From Hypericum androsaemum (Eukaryota; Streptophyta; Magnoliopsida; Malpighiales; Hypericaceae): a stretch of 64,000 nucleotides of DNA. The stretch is from the NCBI GenBank assembly GCA_963995505.1, contig OZ023181.1:3571487-3635486 (forward strand), in the 5' to 3' direction. Below are positions 26,701-37,800 of this stretch, piece after piece. Below the pieces are notes generated by a model. The model searched no databases and was not told the origin of the DNA. It was given only the letters and a program-made list of their open reading frames with translations. The translations under genes were made by a program, and so were the position numbers. The stretch's first letter is position 1. The number at the start of each line of letters is the position of its first letter.

Positions 26701-26968
26701 AGGGGGAAAACAGTACGGTTAGAATGTCTCTTCCGGAGTACTCCAGCTCCCGCCGGACGACACCGAAGCATGTTTCCTGCAAGACGACGGGAAATCAATC
26801 AATCAAATAATCGACTAATAGAGCTCGAGACTGCGCCGTGGAGCGAGGAAGAGAGAGAGAGAGAGAGAGAATGGATGTACGGACGATGTGTTCCTTGAAG
26901 TCGGTGGTGGTTCCGTACTCCGGGGACTTGTCGCCGATTCGTAGGAGGAGGCCTCGCCAGCTGCTCAT
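17799..26968 (-). CDS. ABH1: Nuclear cap-binding protein subunit 1 (CBP80/ABH1), 19 exons
   Basis: Exons: 26885-26968, 26717-26776, 26451-26507, 25862-25933, 25527-25589, 24930-25106, 24097-24225, 23688-23754, 23264-23463, 23091-23161, 22729-22813, 22032-22100, 21826-21944, 20681-20819, 19662-20162, 19178-19477, 18326-18504, 18118-18229, 17799-17903. All phases agree; 862 residues, against about 848 in Arabidopsis ABH1. The protein starts MSSWRGLLLRIGDKSPEYG and carries the MIF4G-type helical domains, with family blocks PRPHLSFEAQLV, YPQRIHRLNIFP, QPIDRFVVEEYLLDVL and DIGSKSFTHLITVLERYGQV. A coiled-coil-rich tail begins near residue 640. With CBP20 it binds the m7G cap in the nucleus and supports splicing, export and microRNA processing; loss in Arabidopsis causes ABA hypersensitivity. 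Exon 1 uses a weak donor (ATC|GTCCGT), but phase and homology fix it. A (GA)n run lies inside intron 1. Confidence 0.95.
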
Positions 26969-27091
26969 CGCTTTCTCCTTCTTCTGCAGAACGAGGGAAG
27001 GAGAGGGTTTTTTTTTTCCCTAAAAGGAGATGAGGGGATTTGAAGGGTTTTGATTTTTAGGTATTGGGGATATGGGCTCCACGATTGGGTC

Positions 27092-27121
27092 TGGGCCTGG
27101 GCCTGGGCCTGGGCTTGGGCT
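27092..27121 (-). promoter_or_regulatory. Tandem TGGGCC/TGGGCT (site II) cluster upstream of CBP80
   Basis: Five direct hexamers TGGGC[C/T] run without gap here, with a sixth at 27073-27078, about 105-155 bp upstream of the CBP80 ATG. On the minus (coding) strand they read GGCCCA/AGCCCA. Such site II motifs are known TCP-factor targets in promoters of plant growth and RNA-processing genes. Function here is inferred from position and motif only. Confidence 0.6.
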
Positions 27122-27297
27122 TCTCCTCTGGTGATTATATACTTTTGGTCAAATAATTATTTGGTAGTAATCGGATATTTGTTTAAGTTTCTCCTGCGTC
27201 TAGTCTATATAGGGTAAAAAACACTCATGGTCACTAATCTTCTATAAATTTTAGCCCACGATTACTCATCTATTTTTTGTCGCTTTATATTCACTCA

Positions 27298-28078
27298 TCT
27301 TAGTATAATAATGTAAACCTCCTTTTTCGATCTGACATGATAAAAATGTCAATACTACTCTTCCAATCAAAATTATTCCACGAATCAAACTCCATCATAG
27401 TCCTCTACCTCCCAAGTCCAAGGGGCACATTCCTTCGTTGTCCTCCTTTCCTTTGCTATGCACATTCACACAAAAACCATCAAAGCCTCACCTTCTCTTA
27501 GGAGAACACATCAAGGTGGACTGTGGGGGACCCCACTATTAAAGCCGCCGGGAGTGATTTGGCGCTATTGTGGTTGTTGGACTTGGTGGTTGAATCGCCG
27601 AGGTCGGACTGGGGAGGGAATGAGGTCGAGGAAGTTGGGTGAGACGGAGATAGAAGCAATCGAGAGAGAGGCTACCTAGAGACATCCACACTGGGAAGCT
27701 GGAGCCTTTTGATTGAATTGAAGATTTTTTATTTTGATTGAATTGGGGATTTGCTTTCTAGGGATTTTTGTTTGTAAATTGGAGATTTTTTCTTTGGATT
27801 GAATTGCGGATTTACATTATAGAGCTTTTTGTTTACATGAATTGTGAATTTTGCCCTTTTATCAATTTTGAGTGTGATTTTTGTTTAATTATTGTTATTT
27901 TTTACTTTTTCCAATTAAACCGAAAAATTACGAGTCAACTAAACACTTGAGCCGCCTGGTCAGACGATTGTGAAAGGTCCGGCTGCTCCTCCGGGTATGA
28001 GCTAAAAATGACCCAGTATTTCTTCCGGGTAATGATCAGACCGGTTCTGTCGGTAGCCCAACCATGAGTTTTAAAACA
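27298..28078 (+). mobile_element. Helitron-like fragment: 5' end without its 3' end
   Basis: The sequence at 27298 starts TCTTAGTATAATAATG after an A, matching the 5' termini of the complete Helitron at 30530. The shared motif AAAATGTCAATACTAC follows about 50 bp in. No CTRR terminus with a hairpin is seen before the next Helitron end at 28079, so the 3' part is lost or displaced. The interior has no recognised gene. Confidence 0.5.
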
Positions 28079-29185
28079 ACTTACTATAAGAAAGAAAATT
28101 CTCTTTTTAGGTAGTTTGGTGTCTCGCATGGAAATGTCAAAACTACCTCTAAACTCCAAATCCAAAATCCTAAACCCAAACACCAAACCCAAAAATCCAA
28201 ACCCCCAAACCCGGACCATAGCCCCCAGGACGACGGACCCCCGGACCCAAAACCCCAGACCCCTACCTCGGACACCCGGACCCCCAAATCCTTGGACCCT
28301 GGACCCCACCCCTGAGCCCCGGATCCCAGACACTCGACCTCAGAACCAGGACCCTCGGACCACAAACCCCAAATCCCAAACCCTAAAATGCCAAACCCCA
28401 AACCTCGGACCCCGCGACCCCCGCCTCTGACCCCAGACCTCAGGCCCCGCCCCTGACCTCGGACCCCCTAGGACCCCCAGACCCTCGAACCCTGGACCCT
28501 CGCACCCCACTCGCCCTCGAACCCCCAGACACCCGAATCCCCGGACCCCCGACCCCGGACCTCGGACCCTGACCCCAAGCCCCCGGACCACTGGATCCCC
28601 GAATCCTGCACCCCCGGAAACCCGAACCTCCGAATCCCCGCATCTCGGACCCCCTGACCATAGACCCCGGACTCCAGAGCCCTGACCCCGGACCCCGACC
28701 CCGACCCCCAAACCCCGAACCCCCAAACACCCGAACCCCCGAATCCTCGAACCCTCAGACTACGGACCCCGACCTCGGACCTCCGTACCCCAGACCCCCG
28801 GACCACAAACCCCAAACCTCGGACCCCCGTACCCCGAACCCCAGACCCGGGATCTCGGACCTCCGATCCCCCAGACCTTGACTTCCCCGACCCCGGTCCC
28901 CTGACCCTTGACCACTGAACTCTGGAAGCTCGGACCCCCAGACACCTGAACCCCGTAATCCCCCTGACTCCGGACCCCGTAATCCCCTGACTCCGGACCC
29001 CCACCCGTCGGACCACGAACCCCAGACCCAGACACCACTCCGGATCTCTAGACCGTGAACCTCGGACCCTGGACTCCGTTCTATTTTTTTATTTTTGTAC
29101 AGTTTAAAAAAGAAAATCAGTAAATAATATTTTTTGCGAATTTTGAAATAGAACGACGCTCGCATCGCACGTACATCTTTACTAA
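28079..29185 (+). mobile_element. Non-autonomous Helitron with C-rich heptamer interior
   Basis: The 5' end reads TTACTATAAGAAAG (the usual TC has changed to AC), followed by GTAGTTTGGTGT and AATGTCAAAACTACC, shared with the element at 30530. The 3' end reads GAAATAGAACGACGCTCGCA and finishes CTAA followed by T at 29186, fitting the Helitron CTRR/T rule. The subterminal hairpin is degraded. About 930 bp of the interior is a degenerate 7-bp array. No RepHel coding sequence is present, so it would depend on another element to move. Confidence 0.6.
28138..29075. repeat. Degenerate 7-bp array, core CCCCGGA / CCCTAAA
   Basis: The plus strand is a nearly unbroken run of units such as CCCCGGA, CCCCAGA, CCCTGGA, CCTCGGA, and near the left edge CCCAAAC/CCCTAAA. 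The phase of 7 holds over many consecutive units. CCCCGGA differs from the plant telomere unit CCCTAAA by three transitions only. Strand asymmetry is extreme: G-rich on the minus strand, so G-quadruplexes are possible. Long open frames reported by simple translation here are artefacts of the repeat. Confidence 0.75.
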
Positions 29186-30529
29186 TTTTATTATAATAAT
29201 GTAAACTTCCCTTTTTGGTTTGGTCTGGTACCCCGAAAATGTCTAAACTACCCTTCAATAGTATCCCCAAAGAAATCGGCAGCGTCCCATCGATCAACGG
29301 AATTAAAAGATTGCCGAGTAGATTCAGAGAGGAGAGAACTAATATGGGAAAACCGTCGCTGAGTGGTTGTTTGGTTGGAACGAATTCGATTGCATTGAGA
29401 AAGAGTGGGAGTGAGTAAGAGAGCTTAAACGGGGAGAGGAAGGTGGTGAGAGTTTCTTTTGAGATTTAGATTGCCCCCTCGGTGTGCATGTTATGACGAA
29501 ATTGCCCTCATCCAGTTCATGGATTAGCTTCGAGGAATAGTTGTCCGTGGGATGTAATTAATGACGGTTATGAATGTTGGGGGACGATTCGCCGACGGTG
29601 AGTGGTGATAGTAGTAATTGCCTATACTTTAAATCGTTTGGTGTTCGATTATTCGTTTCGATTTGTTCAGCTGTTTTAAAGTGGAGCGGAAGGGTAGTGT
29701 TGGATTTCAAAACCAAAAACGAGGGGGAGGTGCTATTATGGTAGGGGCGATTTATTTTATTATTTTCTTGACGCAAATAGCTCAGATCTCACTTATCGTA
29801 AACTGGGGCCCTCCCTTTGCTCTTTTTGGATGAGAAATGAGCTTTTTCTTCTAAGGTATGTAATAAGACAAAAAAGAAGAAGAAAATCTAGGAAATTAAT
29901 CTTATTATAATAAAAGAAATTTTTTTAGGTAGTTTGGTGTTACAACATAGAAGTGTCAAAACTATCCTCGACGTATATGGTAGGCACAGCGGCCGCACGA
30001 GAGCTCGGACTCTCCTTTAAAGGCAGCGTCATGATTCAGGTCGCATTCTCTCTCCCGTAACTCCTCTCCCTTCTCTTCCGGGGACGGAAGCCCGAAGACA
30101 TGCGACGGTGACGATCGTGCATCACAGCGGGGGCGCGGGCTGGGACAGTCCTTCTCTGGTTGGGGCAGTAGTGGCCACTCCGGTGGCCGGCTTCATGGCA
30201 GCGGCCGAATCCTCCCACGGTGAAAACCTTATTCACCATTTTTTTACGAATTTCCCCTGTTCTTATGAGGAATTTCAAATCTGTCCCTTTCCTTATTTCT
30301 CTTCTGAAATTACAAATCTGCCACTCCTTGAGAAGCTCTTTTGCCAGGTTCTGCCAATTGTACTAAAAGCTATAAGGGGGCAAATGGTCGATTCGTGTCT
30401 AATCAGGTCACCTTTGTAGAGAAAGGTAGAGGTTCTTCATCTGAAGATGAATATGCGTGAAGTAAAAGACATATCTTATTCTGATTTTTTGATTCAAGTT
30501 GGTGATGCAAATGAACCTTCTTTGGCAAA
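29186..30529 (+). mobile_element. Two further Helitron-like 5' ends in tandem
   Basis: Right after the CTAA terminus at 29185, the sequence TTATTATAATAATG plus AAAATGTCTAAACTACCC repeats the family 5' pattern. At 29900 another TCTTATTATAATAAAAG follows an A, with GTAGTTTGGTGT and GTGTCAAAACTATCC downstream. Neither has its own recognisable 3' end before the element at 30530. The interior has no supported gene; the stretch 29980-30250 is GC-richer (GCGGCCGC present) and may be captured host DNA. Confidence 0.45.
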
Positions 30530-31302
30530 TCTTACTATAATAAAGATGATTCCTTTTTTAGGAGGTTTAGTGTGTCAGTGAAAATGTCAAAACTACCCCT
30601 AAATACTAAATTCTTAAACCCAAATCTCAAACCCCAAAACTCAAATCCCAAATCCCAAATCCCAAATCCCAAACCCCCAACCCCAAACCCCGAACCTCCG
30701 TATCCCCAGACCCGGACACACACCCTGAACCCTGACCCCAAACTTTGACCCTCGGACACCCGAACTCTGGATCGCCGAACACTTGACCCCTGACCTCGGA
30801 CCCCGACCCCAGTGCCCCTGAACCCCAGACTACCTGCCCCCTGACCACGGACCCCGAACCCCGACCTCTAGACCCTTGAACCCCCATGCACCTGAACCCC
30901 TGAACATTCGGACTACCGAACCCCGGACTCTGACCCCCGACCACCGGACCCTGGACACTGACCCAGACCCTCGGACCCCGACCCCAGACACCTTACCCTG
31001 ACCCTCGGACCCCTGATCCCCGGACCTCGAGACCCCGGACCTCAAGTCCCCGGACCCCAGACCCTGCCGGACCCAACACCCTGACCCTCAGACTCCGGAC
31101 ACCCGGACTCCCAAATCTCAGACCCTAGACCGTGAACTCCGATCCCGGACCCTGAACCCTGAACCCCTGAATCCCCAAACCCTAAACTTGAAACCCTAAA
31201 TCCTAAACCCTAAAATCCCAAACATTAAAAACCCGAATCCCATACCCCAAACCCAGGTTTTGAAATAGAACGACACTCACATCGCATGTGCATTTTTGCT
31301 AG
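30530..31302 (+). mobile_element. Complete non-autonomous Helitron (773 bp)
   Basis: It starts TCTTACTATAATAAAG directly after A30529 and ends GCTAG directly before T31303, the insertion-between-A-and-T rule of Helitrons. A perfect hairpin CACAT-CGC-ATGTG (31278-31290) lies 8 nt before the CTAG terminus, as expected for the termination signal. The interior from 30598 to 31256 is another degenerate heptamer array. It codes for nothing recognisable. Confidence 0.78.
30598..31256. repeat. Second degenerate 7-bp array inside the Helitron
   Basis: Same composition as the array at 28138-29075. Both edges are A-rich telomere-like (CCCAAAT, CCCTAAA, CCTAAAC), while the centre is CCCCGGA-like. C dominates the plus strand. 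Confidence 0.72.
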
Positions 31303-31381
31303 TCTATATTAAGTCACTCTTGCATAGTCACTATGACTAATTTTAAAATTATAAAATTTCTGAAACATCCATACTTTTTTT

Positions 31382-33945
31382 GGGGAAAATTACGCTCCAG
31401 TCCTCCATGTTTACTTTTATGTGCTTTCGGGCTCCTCTATTTTAAAAAATCAATTATGTTACCCCTCTAGTTTAGAAAAAGTATACTTTCGGGTCCCTAA
31501 ATGAGTTTTTTTTCTTTTTTTGTCATTAGAATGACAAAAATACCCTTATGACAAAAAAAATCTTACATCATCTCTTCTTCTCCAATGATGATGTAAATGA
31601 ACTCCAAATTTAAAAAAAACCAGAAACCTTTTAAACCTAAATCCTCCCCATCCACCTCGTTTCACCTTAAACAACTTTAAACCTCCCATCCCAAGAAAAG
31701 ATTGAATCCTATCATCGAAGAGAGAGAAGAGGAAGTAGATGTCGTCCATCGTCGCCAGTCGCGTCCACCGTCATTGAAGAGGGCAGGAGCCCTTGCGCTG
31801 TTGCCACTCCGAAGATGATTGAAGATGCAAGTGCAAAGGAGGAGGTTGAACGGTGGAGATAACGCTGTCCTCGTTGCCGAGCTCACCGCTGCCATCGTTG
31901 CCGAACTCACCGCTGCCATCGTTGTCGAACCACTGATGAGTGCGGAAACACTCTATCATCTATGTATATTTTAGTGTTGGTTTTCTATTGTTTCTAGTAT
32001 TTTTTTGTTATGTATTGATGTAATGTCATATTTCTTGCTTTGAATGTTTTAGTATAGTTCTTGTAATTTTCATTGTGTTTTGTTCGTGTTTATTGCTAGG
32101 AGACTTTGTGGAGATGCGAGGAGGATATTGGTGTACCTTGGATCGTGTCAAAGACGATTGGATCAGCCGTGAAGAATGGTGCACGATCGGGACCTCGACG
32201 ACATTGGACAGACTAACCTTGAGCGACTCAAATAAAGATAACTTTTGCATATGAAGTCCGATGGAGACGATGATGCAGTTATGGAAAGAAGATATCCGTG
32301 GCTACAACTTTGTCTCTAACAGTCTTCTTCACATTCGGAGTCTAAGAGGGTGAAAAATACGTCCAAAATAAAGCTTCAAATCTAAGAACTTGCCTAGCCG
32401 AAATGGGCCGGATTTCATGAACCATTTTGGGCCCATTTCGGGATTGTCCATGGCTTTACTTGGCTGGAACTTTAGGAATAGTTTAGTTAGTTTGAGTTGA
32501 GAATTTTTGTATAAATAGCTTCCTTGGCTTTTCTTGGAAGCTAAAAAAACTCTTAGAATTTAGATATTTTTAAAACTTACTCACCCACTCCACTCACTTT
32601 TCTCTTTGGAAGAGAACTTGGCTCACCATTGTTGGAGCTTGTAGAGAGCTTGAAGGAGAACTTTTGGAAGTTTTGAAGATCATCTTGAGCTTTCTTTAAC
32701 CCTCTCTTTTATGTTCATGGTTTACTTGCTTTATTTAATGGATGTGTTTAATTGTGTAGTTGATATGTGTGAGTAGTTGATTCGTGGGTTTGGTGCCTTG
32801 ATGGCATCTATTAGCCTATGGTTTAGTGGGGTTAAAATACTAAGGTTTGTGAACTAGTTAATGAGTTTAATAATTAATCTTGCTTGATCACCTTGATTAT
32901 GAACGTAATTAATGCTAATTGCTGGGAGGGGTTAGGATTAATAGACTATTTAACTAGTTAATTAGTTGTCTTTTAATGAGGGATCTCATTAGGTAGTTAG
33001 TTATCTAAAATATGATAGTTATAGTTGGTAATTAGTTAGATTAGGTGGCTAATTAGTCACGGGAGTACGATTAGTTTAACTAATTAATTAATGATTAATT
33101 TAGACTAATAAATTATGGGAGCGTTGATTAGTTGCTTTAGAAATACCCAGACCATAACACGAACTTAATAAATCCCATAGGCCATTTGGTTATCCAGGTG
33201 TCATTGGTGCCAAGCCCACTCTTTTTTTTATTGTCAAAATTATCTTTTAGTTTAGTCGTTGTAGTAACCAGCTCATATTTGGAATTGACAAATCCATTAC
33301 TTGTAGTCCTAAACTAGTGGTCGAGTCGTATTTGTGGCCTAGAACTTAGTCATTGTGGGATGACAATCCCTTACTTACTCTTTATTGCAAGGAGGGGTAA
33401 AAATCCTTCCTTTCAACCACCAAAATCAGGAGAGGGCTTGGGATTCTCTGCGAAGAGGGAAGAGTGGTCGAGGCTGGTGAGGATGGACTTGGGATTCTCA
33501 ACGAAGAGTGAAATTCGTCCCTATGCAATTTCAAATCTAGGATTTCAAGGATTGGGTTGAAAGATTGAAGGATTACATGGTTATGGTGTTCTGGGTTGGG
33601 GTGATTCAAATGAGGTGAAACGAGGTAAAGGGGGAGGATTTGGGTTTAAAAGGTGTATGGGTTTTTTTTTAATTTGGAGTTCATTTATTAGATGAAGATG
33701 ATGATGATGCTGGATTCGTTTGGTATTGGTTATTGGAGAAGAAGAGATGATGTAAGCAATTTTTGTTTGTTTTTGTTATAAGGGTATTTTTTTCATTTCA
33801 ATGACAAAAAAAAGAAAAAAACTCATTTAGGGACCCGAAAATATAATTTTCCCAAACTAGAGGGGTAAAATAATCGATTTTTCAAAATAGAAGGGTTCGA
33901 GAGTACATAAAAGTAAACATAGAGGACTGGAGCGTAATTTTCCCC
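31382..33945. mobile_element. Mutator-like element with about 300-bp TIRs and a nested LTR
   Basis: Long terminal inverted repeats start GGGGAAAATTACGCTCCAG at both ends (31382 rightwards, 33945 leftwards) and stay alignable for about 300 bp. The element is flanked by the identical 8-bp CTTTTTTT (31374-31381 and 33946-33953), a candidate target duplication; being a homopolymer-rich motif, it is weak evidence. The interior is split by the solo LTR at 31934-33415. Without that, the element is near 1.08 kb and has no transposase. Short GC-richer stretches (31740-31930, 33420-33560) might be captured genic DNA, but I do not recognise them. Confidence 0.7.
31934..33415 (+). mobile_element. Solo LTR, copy 1 (1482 bp), TSD ACCAC
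   Basis: It starts TGATGAGTG and ends CTTTCA (TG..CA termini), flanked by perfect 5-bp duplications ACCAC at 31929-31933 and 33416-33420. An internal TATAAATA at 32510-32517 fits an LTR promoter. A copy of the same sequence in opposite orientation lies at 40432-42812. No internal retroelement genes remain, so it is the product of LTR-LTR recombination. The superfamily is not determined. Confidence 0.85.
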
Positions 33946-33953
33946 CTTTTTTT

Positions 33954-34858
33954 CTCTCACCTTTTACTTCATTCCTTCTCTCACATTTTGAAATTGAAAA
34001 TTTGGTTCGCCGAATAATTCGATGAATTGACAAATTCAGAATATGAATTCATGTTCAATTTGATTCGTTCAAGGACGAATTCGAATATGAATTTTAGTCC
34101 GCAAGAGCCGGTACGAATCTGACAGATATAGTTATAGTATAAAATTTTATCTTTACAAAAAATTCTAGCGTTCACATGTGAAATAAATTTGGAGAGTACA
34201 AGTTTATACTTTCAGTTGTTCGATACGAAAAGCGTGTTCTTGATTTGTTCAATAATCAGAAAAACTCATTAACTCCCTTCTCTTATTCTTTAAGTCGAAT
34301 AGATTTGATCTCGTAGAATTTAAACCATTTTCTCAGTAAGAAAAAGGTATGAAATAAATCCGATTGATTTTTCAATTTAAAGTACTAAATAAATTTTTTA
34401 GTTTTTTCTCTTCGTATCCAAATATCATCCATGGCCTAAATTTGAACAATTGGATCATGAAAAAAAGAGAGACAATTGCGCTTTTATGTAATGTGTTTGT
34501 TAAATTAGAATTACAACAATTGCGCTTTTATATAATGTGTTTGTTAAATTAGATTTACAAAGTAATGTATCATATGCACCTCAGCAGCGTGTATTTAAAA
34601 TATCATGGATAACTTCTTCTTTTTTCAATTTACGTAACAAAACTTGAAACTTTGTAAGTTGAAGATTTTCAAAATGTAACGACTGAACTGAGAAGATAAT
34701 AAACTATAAAGTACCAATATCAAGTTTTTCCGAAATTTAATGTACAAAAAAAACTAGTAGAAAAGGACAAGGTACCAGATTATGTATGAGATAAGAAAGA
34801 TAGAAGCCCAACGCTCTTCCCCTTCTTCCTCTCTCCCTCTCACTTCGCCAGCCCGCCA
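33954..34858. other. CHLD upstream region
   Basis: AT-rich spacer between the Mutator-like element and the CHLD start codon. It contains a 44-bp tandem duplication (34472-34558). The last 60 bp before the ATG are pyrimidine-rich, as in many plant leaders. I see no clear TATA box. Confidence 0.5.
34472..34558. repeat. 44-bp tandem duplication upstream of CHLD
   Basis: The unit beginning ACAATTGCGCTTTTAT and ending TTGTTAAATTAGA occurs twice in a row with about two differences, roughly 300-390 bp upstream of the CHLD ATG. Confidence 0.85.
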
Positions 34859-37800
34859 ATGGCATTCTCTCCCACCTGTACAGGCGCGTGCACTCCACTC
34901 CCTCATCTCCACCCCTCCTTCTTCATTCCCACATCGAAGCTCCACCCTTTATTACACGCTTCTCCCTCTTCTTCTTCTTCTTACACTCCCAAGAGACCAC
35001 GTGGAAAAGCCTGTCACGTGAGAGTTAGTGCCAGCTTGGAGTCTGGGAATGGAGCCGTTGCTGTTGCCACCCCAGAGAAGGTGGTGGACCCCAGCTCCTA
35101 TGGGAGGCAGTACTTCCCTCTAGCTGCTATTGTTGGTCAGGTACCCAGTAGCTCTTCAACTTCCAATTTATGAGTTTATAGCAACTCGTAAATGGAAACA
35201 GTGAATCGGGCTTAATTTTCTTGTTGTGTGATGTTCTAGACTGATCAAAGGCTGTGTTGAAATGGGTTATTCTCTGAATTTTGTGATGATGAGTGGATAA
35301 TGGTGGAGGAGAGTGATGTGGGTCATTGAAAGTTTGAGTCTTTGGGGAATGTGCTTGCTAATTAAGAGGAATTCGGACACCGTATGGCTGCAATGGTGGG
35401 TTATTCTCAAAATTTTGTGATGATGTGTGGATTATAGTGGAGGAGAGTGATGTGGGTCATTGAAAGTTTGAGTCTTTGGGGAACGTGGTTGATAATTGGA
35501 AGTAATTCGGACACCGTATGGCTGTACTGGGTTTGTTTTATTGGATTATTAATGCCTCCTTTTTTGGGAGACTTTTGTAGGATGTTAGTTTGTGAGTTGA
35601 TGATTTGCTATTGGCTTATCTTTCTCTGTTGGGTGGGATTGTGACAATGCGCATTGGTTCCGTAGGATGCTATTAAGACTGCTCTTTTGCTTGGAGCAAT
35701 TGACCGTGATGTTGGAGGGATTGCTATCTCGGGAAGGCGAGGAACGGCCAAGACGGTGATGGCACGTGGGCTGCATGCCGTTCTGCCGCCCATTGAAGTG
35801 GTTGTTGGTTCTATAGCAAATGCGGATCCAACCTGTCCTGAACAGTAAGGTTCCTCAACATTCGGAAGCTAATATAGTAGCTTGAAAAGATGATAACTTT
35901 CAGTTTGCAAATTTTTGTAATTTAAATTGAAGAGGTGAAATGACACTTTTTAGGTAAAACACAGAACAGTGATTGCTTATATTCTCTACAGGCAGCTTTC
36001 TAACATGTTTGGTCATGGAAGGATACAGTAATTGATACACTTTTATTGGTATGCAAAGTCAACCTTAACTGGTCCTGCTTTTGGCAGGTGGGAAGATGGC
36101 CTAGCTGGAGATTTGGAATATGATTCTAATGGTAACATTAAGACTGAAGTTGTCAGATCTCCTTTTGTGCAGGTATTCTGAGACAAACATCTAAACTTGA
36201 GATAGCTAGTGGACAGTATTTACTTGTGCATATTTTAAACTTAATGTTGCAGATTCCACTAGGCGTGACAGAGGACAGACTTATTGGATCTGTTGATGTT
36301 GAGGAGTCGGTGAAAACAGGAACCACAGTCTTCCAGCCTGGCCTGTTGGCTGAAGCTCATAGAGGAGTTTTATACGTTGATGAAATTAACCTTCTAGATG
36401 AGGGTATCAGTAACTTGCTTCTTAATGTACTAACGGAGGGAGTTAACATCGTGGAAAGAGAAGGCATCAGTTTCAGACATCCATGCAAGCCCCTTCTAAT
36501 AGCTACTTATAACCCAGAAGAGGGAGCTGTCCGTGAACACCTGTTAGATAGAATTGCAATTAATTTGAGGTACTGGATTTCACTCGATTAGGTCACAATT
36601 GTATCGTTGGGCATTATGCTTCCCATTTCACTAATTACAATTTTCTTCTGCAGTGCAGATCTTCAAATGACCTTTGAAGATCGTGTTGCAGCTGTTGGAA
36701 TCGCCACACAGTTTCAGGAGCAAAGTAAGGAGGTCTTTAAGATGGTTGAAGTAGAGACTGAAGAGGCAAAAACACAGGTATTCTAGCTCTAATACATTCA
36801 ACAAATCTTTTGAACTGCATGCTACAGTTTTATCGAGATAAATGCAGAACATAGGCCAGCCCGCTCCTTGTGCCTGCATATCGAAAATATGAAACAGGAA
36901 GTCCTGGTAGCTCCGATGGGATGGTAATGAAACAAAAAGGTTTTAAAAGATGAAAAATCATAACTTATACACAAGGTGTCAATTTCTGGCTATAGTAAAG
37001 TACTTTATTCAATTCAAAGCCCTTGCCATTTTTGTTGAGTTATGCACTCTCTGGAGCAGTACTGTAGGAAAATGCAAATGCTTTCATATCAATAGGTTGT
37101 CATTCTTATTCACATTAACTGCTTGCAGATAATTTTGGCACGAGAGTACTTGAAAGATGTTACTATTAGCCGGGACCAACTGAAATACGTAGTTATGGAA
37201 GCCATTCGAGGTGGTTGTCAGGTGCTCAACATACTTCACATTTCATGACAGTTTTTTATAATCATACTACCAGTTTAAATGCTGAACCAGCAGTATTCCA
37301 GTAGGTGATATCTAGATAGCTCAAACGTTACACTTGACTCTCCTGGGATGCTAAAATCTCACGATAGCTACGCATAATGGCTTATCTGAAGGGAGAGATT
37401 AACTACGGATTGCGCTCATTTTATCTCTTCTTGGTTCCGGATAGCATTGCTATCAATTCTATCCAGATAGTTTCTTGTTACTTCTTTTGATTGGATTAGA
37501 TAGTGGATCTGTTGACAAAATGCTACTAATAACAGGGTCATAGAGCCGAACTGTATGCTGCTCGTGTTGCAAAATGTTTGGCTGCTTTGGAGGGACGTGA
37601 AAAGGTTAACGTGGATGATCTGAAGAAAGCTGTAAGTACTGATCTGGTGTACCGTGTTTCCTTGTATGTCCAACATCTTTCTGACACATGTTTTTGAGCA
37701 AAATGAAGGGCTGCACTATGCATTATGATGATTTTTTGATATCTCTATTAGCATGTGATGTTTAAATAAATAGCGGTAACCATTTTCTCTTTTTTCGCCT

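Noticed and set aside
28084..29016. Several long minus-strand frames rich in Gly, Arg, Val, Ser
   Set aside because: They are translations of a degenerate 7-bp array, open in several frames at once; not genes.
30535..31045. Minus-strand Gly-rich frames
   Set aside because: Same cause: heptamer array inside a Helitron.
36226..36591. Independent 121-codon AAA+ protein
   Set aside because: It is CHLD exon 4 with intron sequence at both ends.
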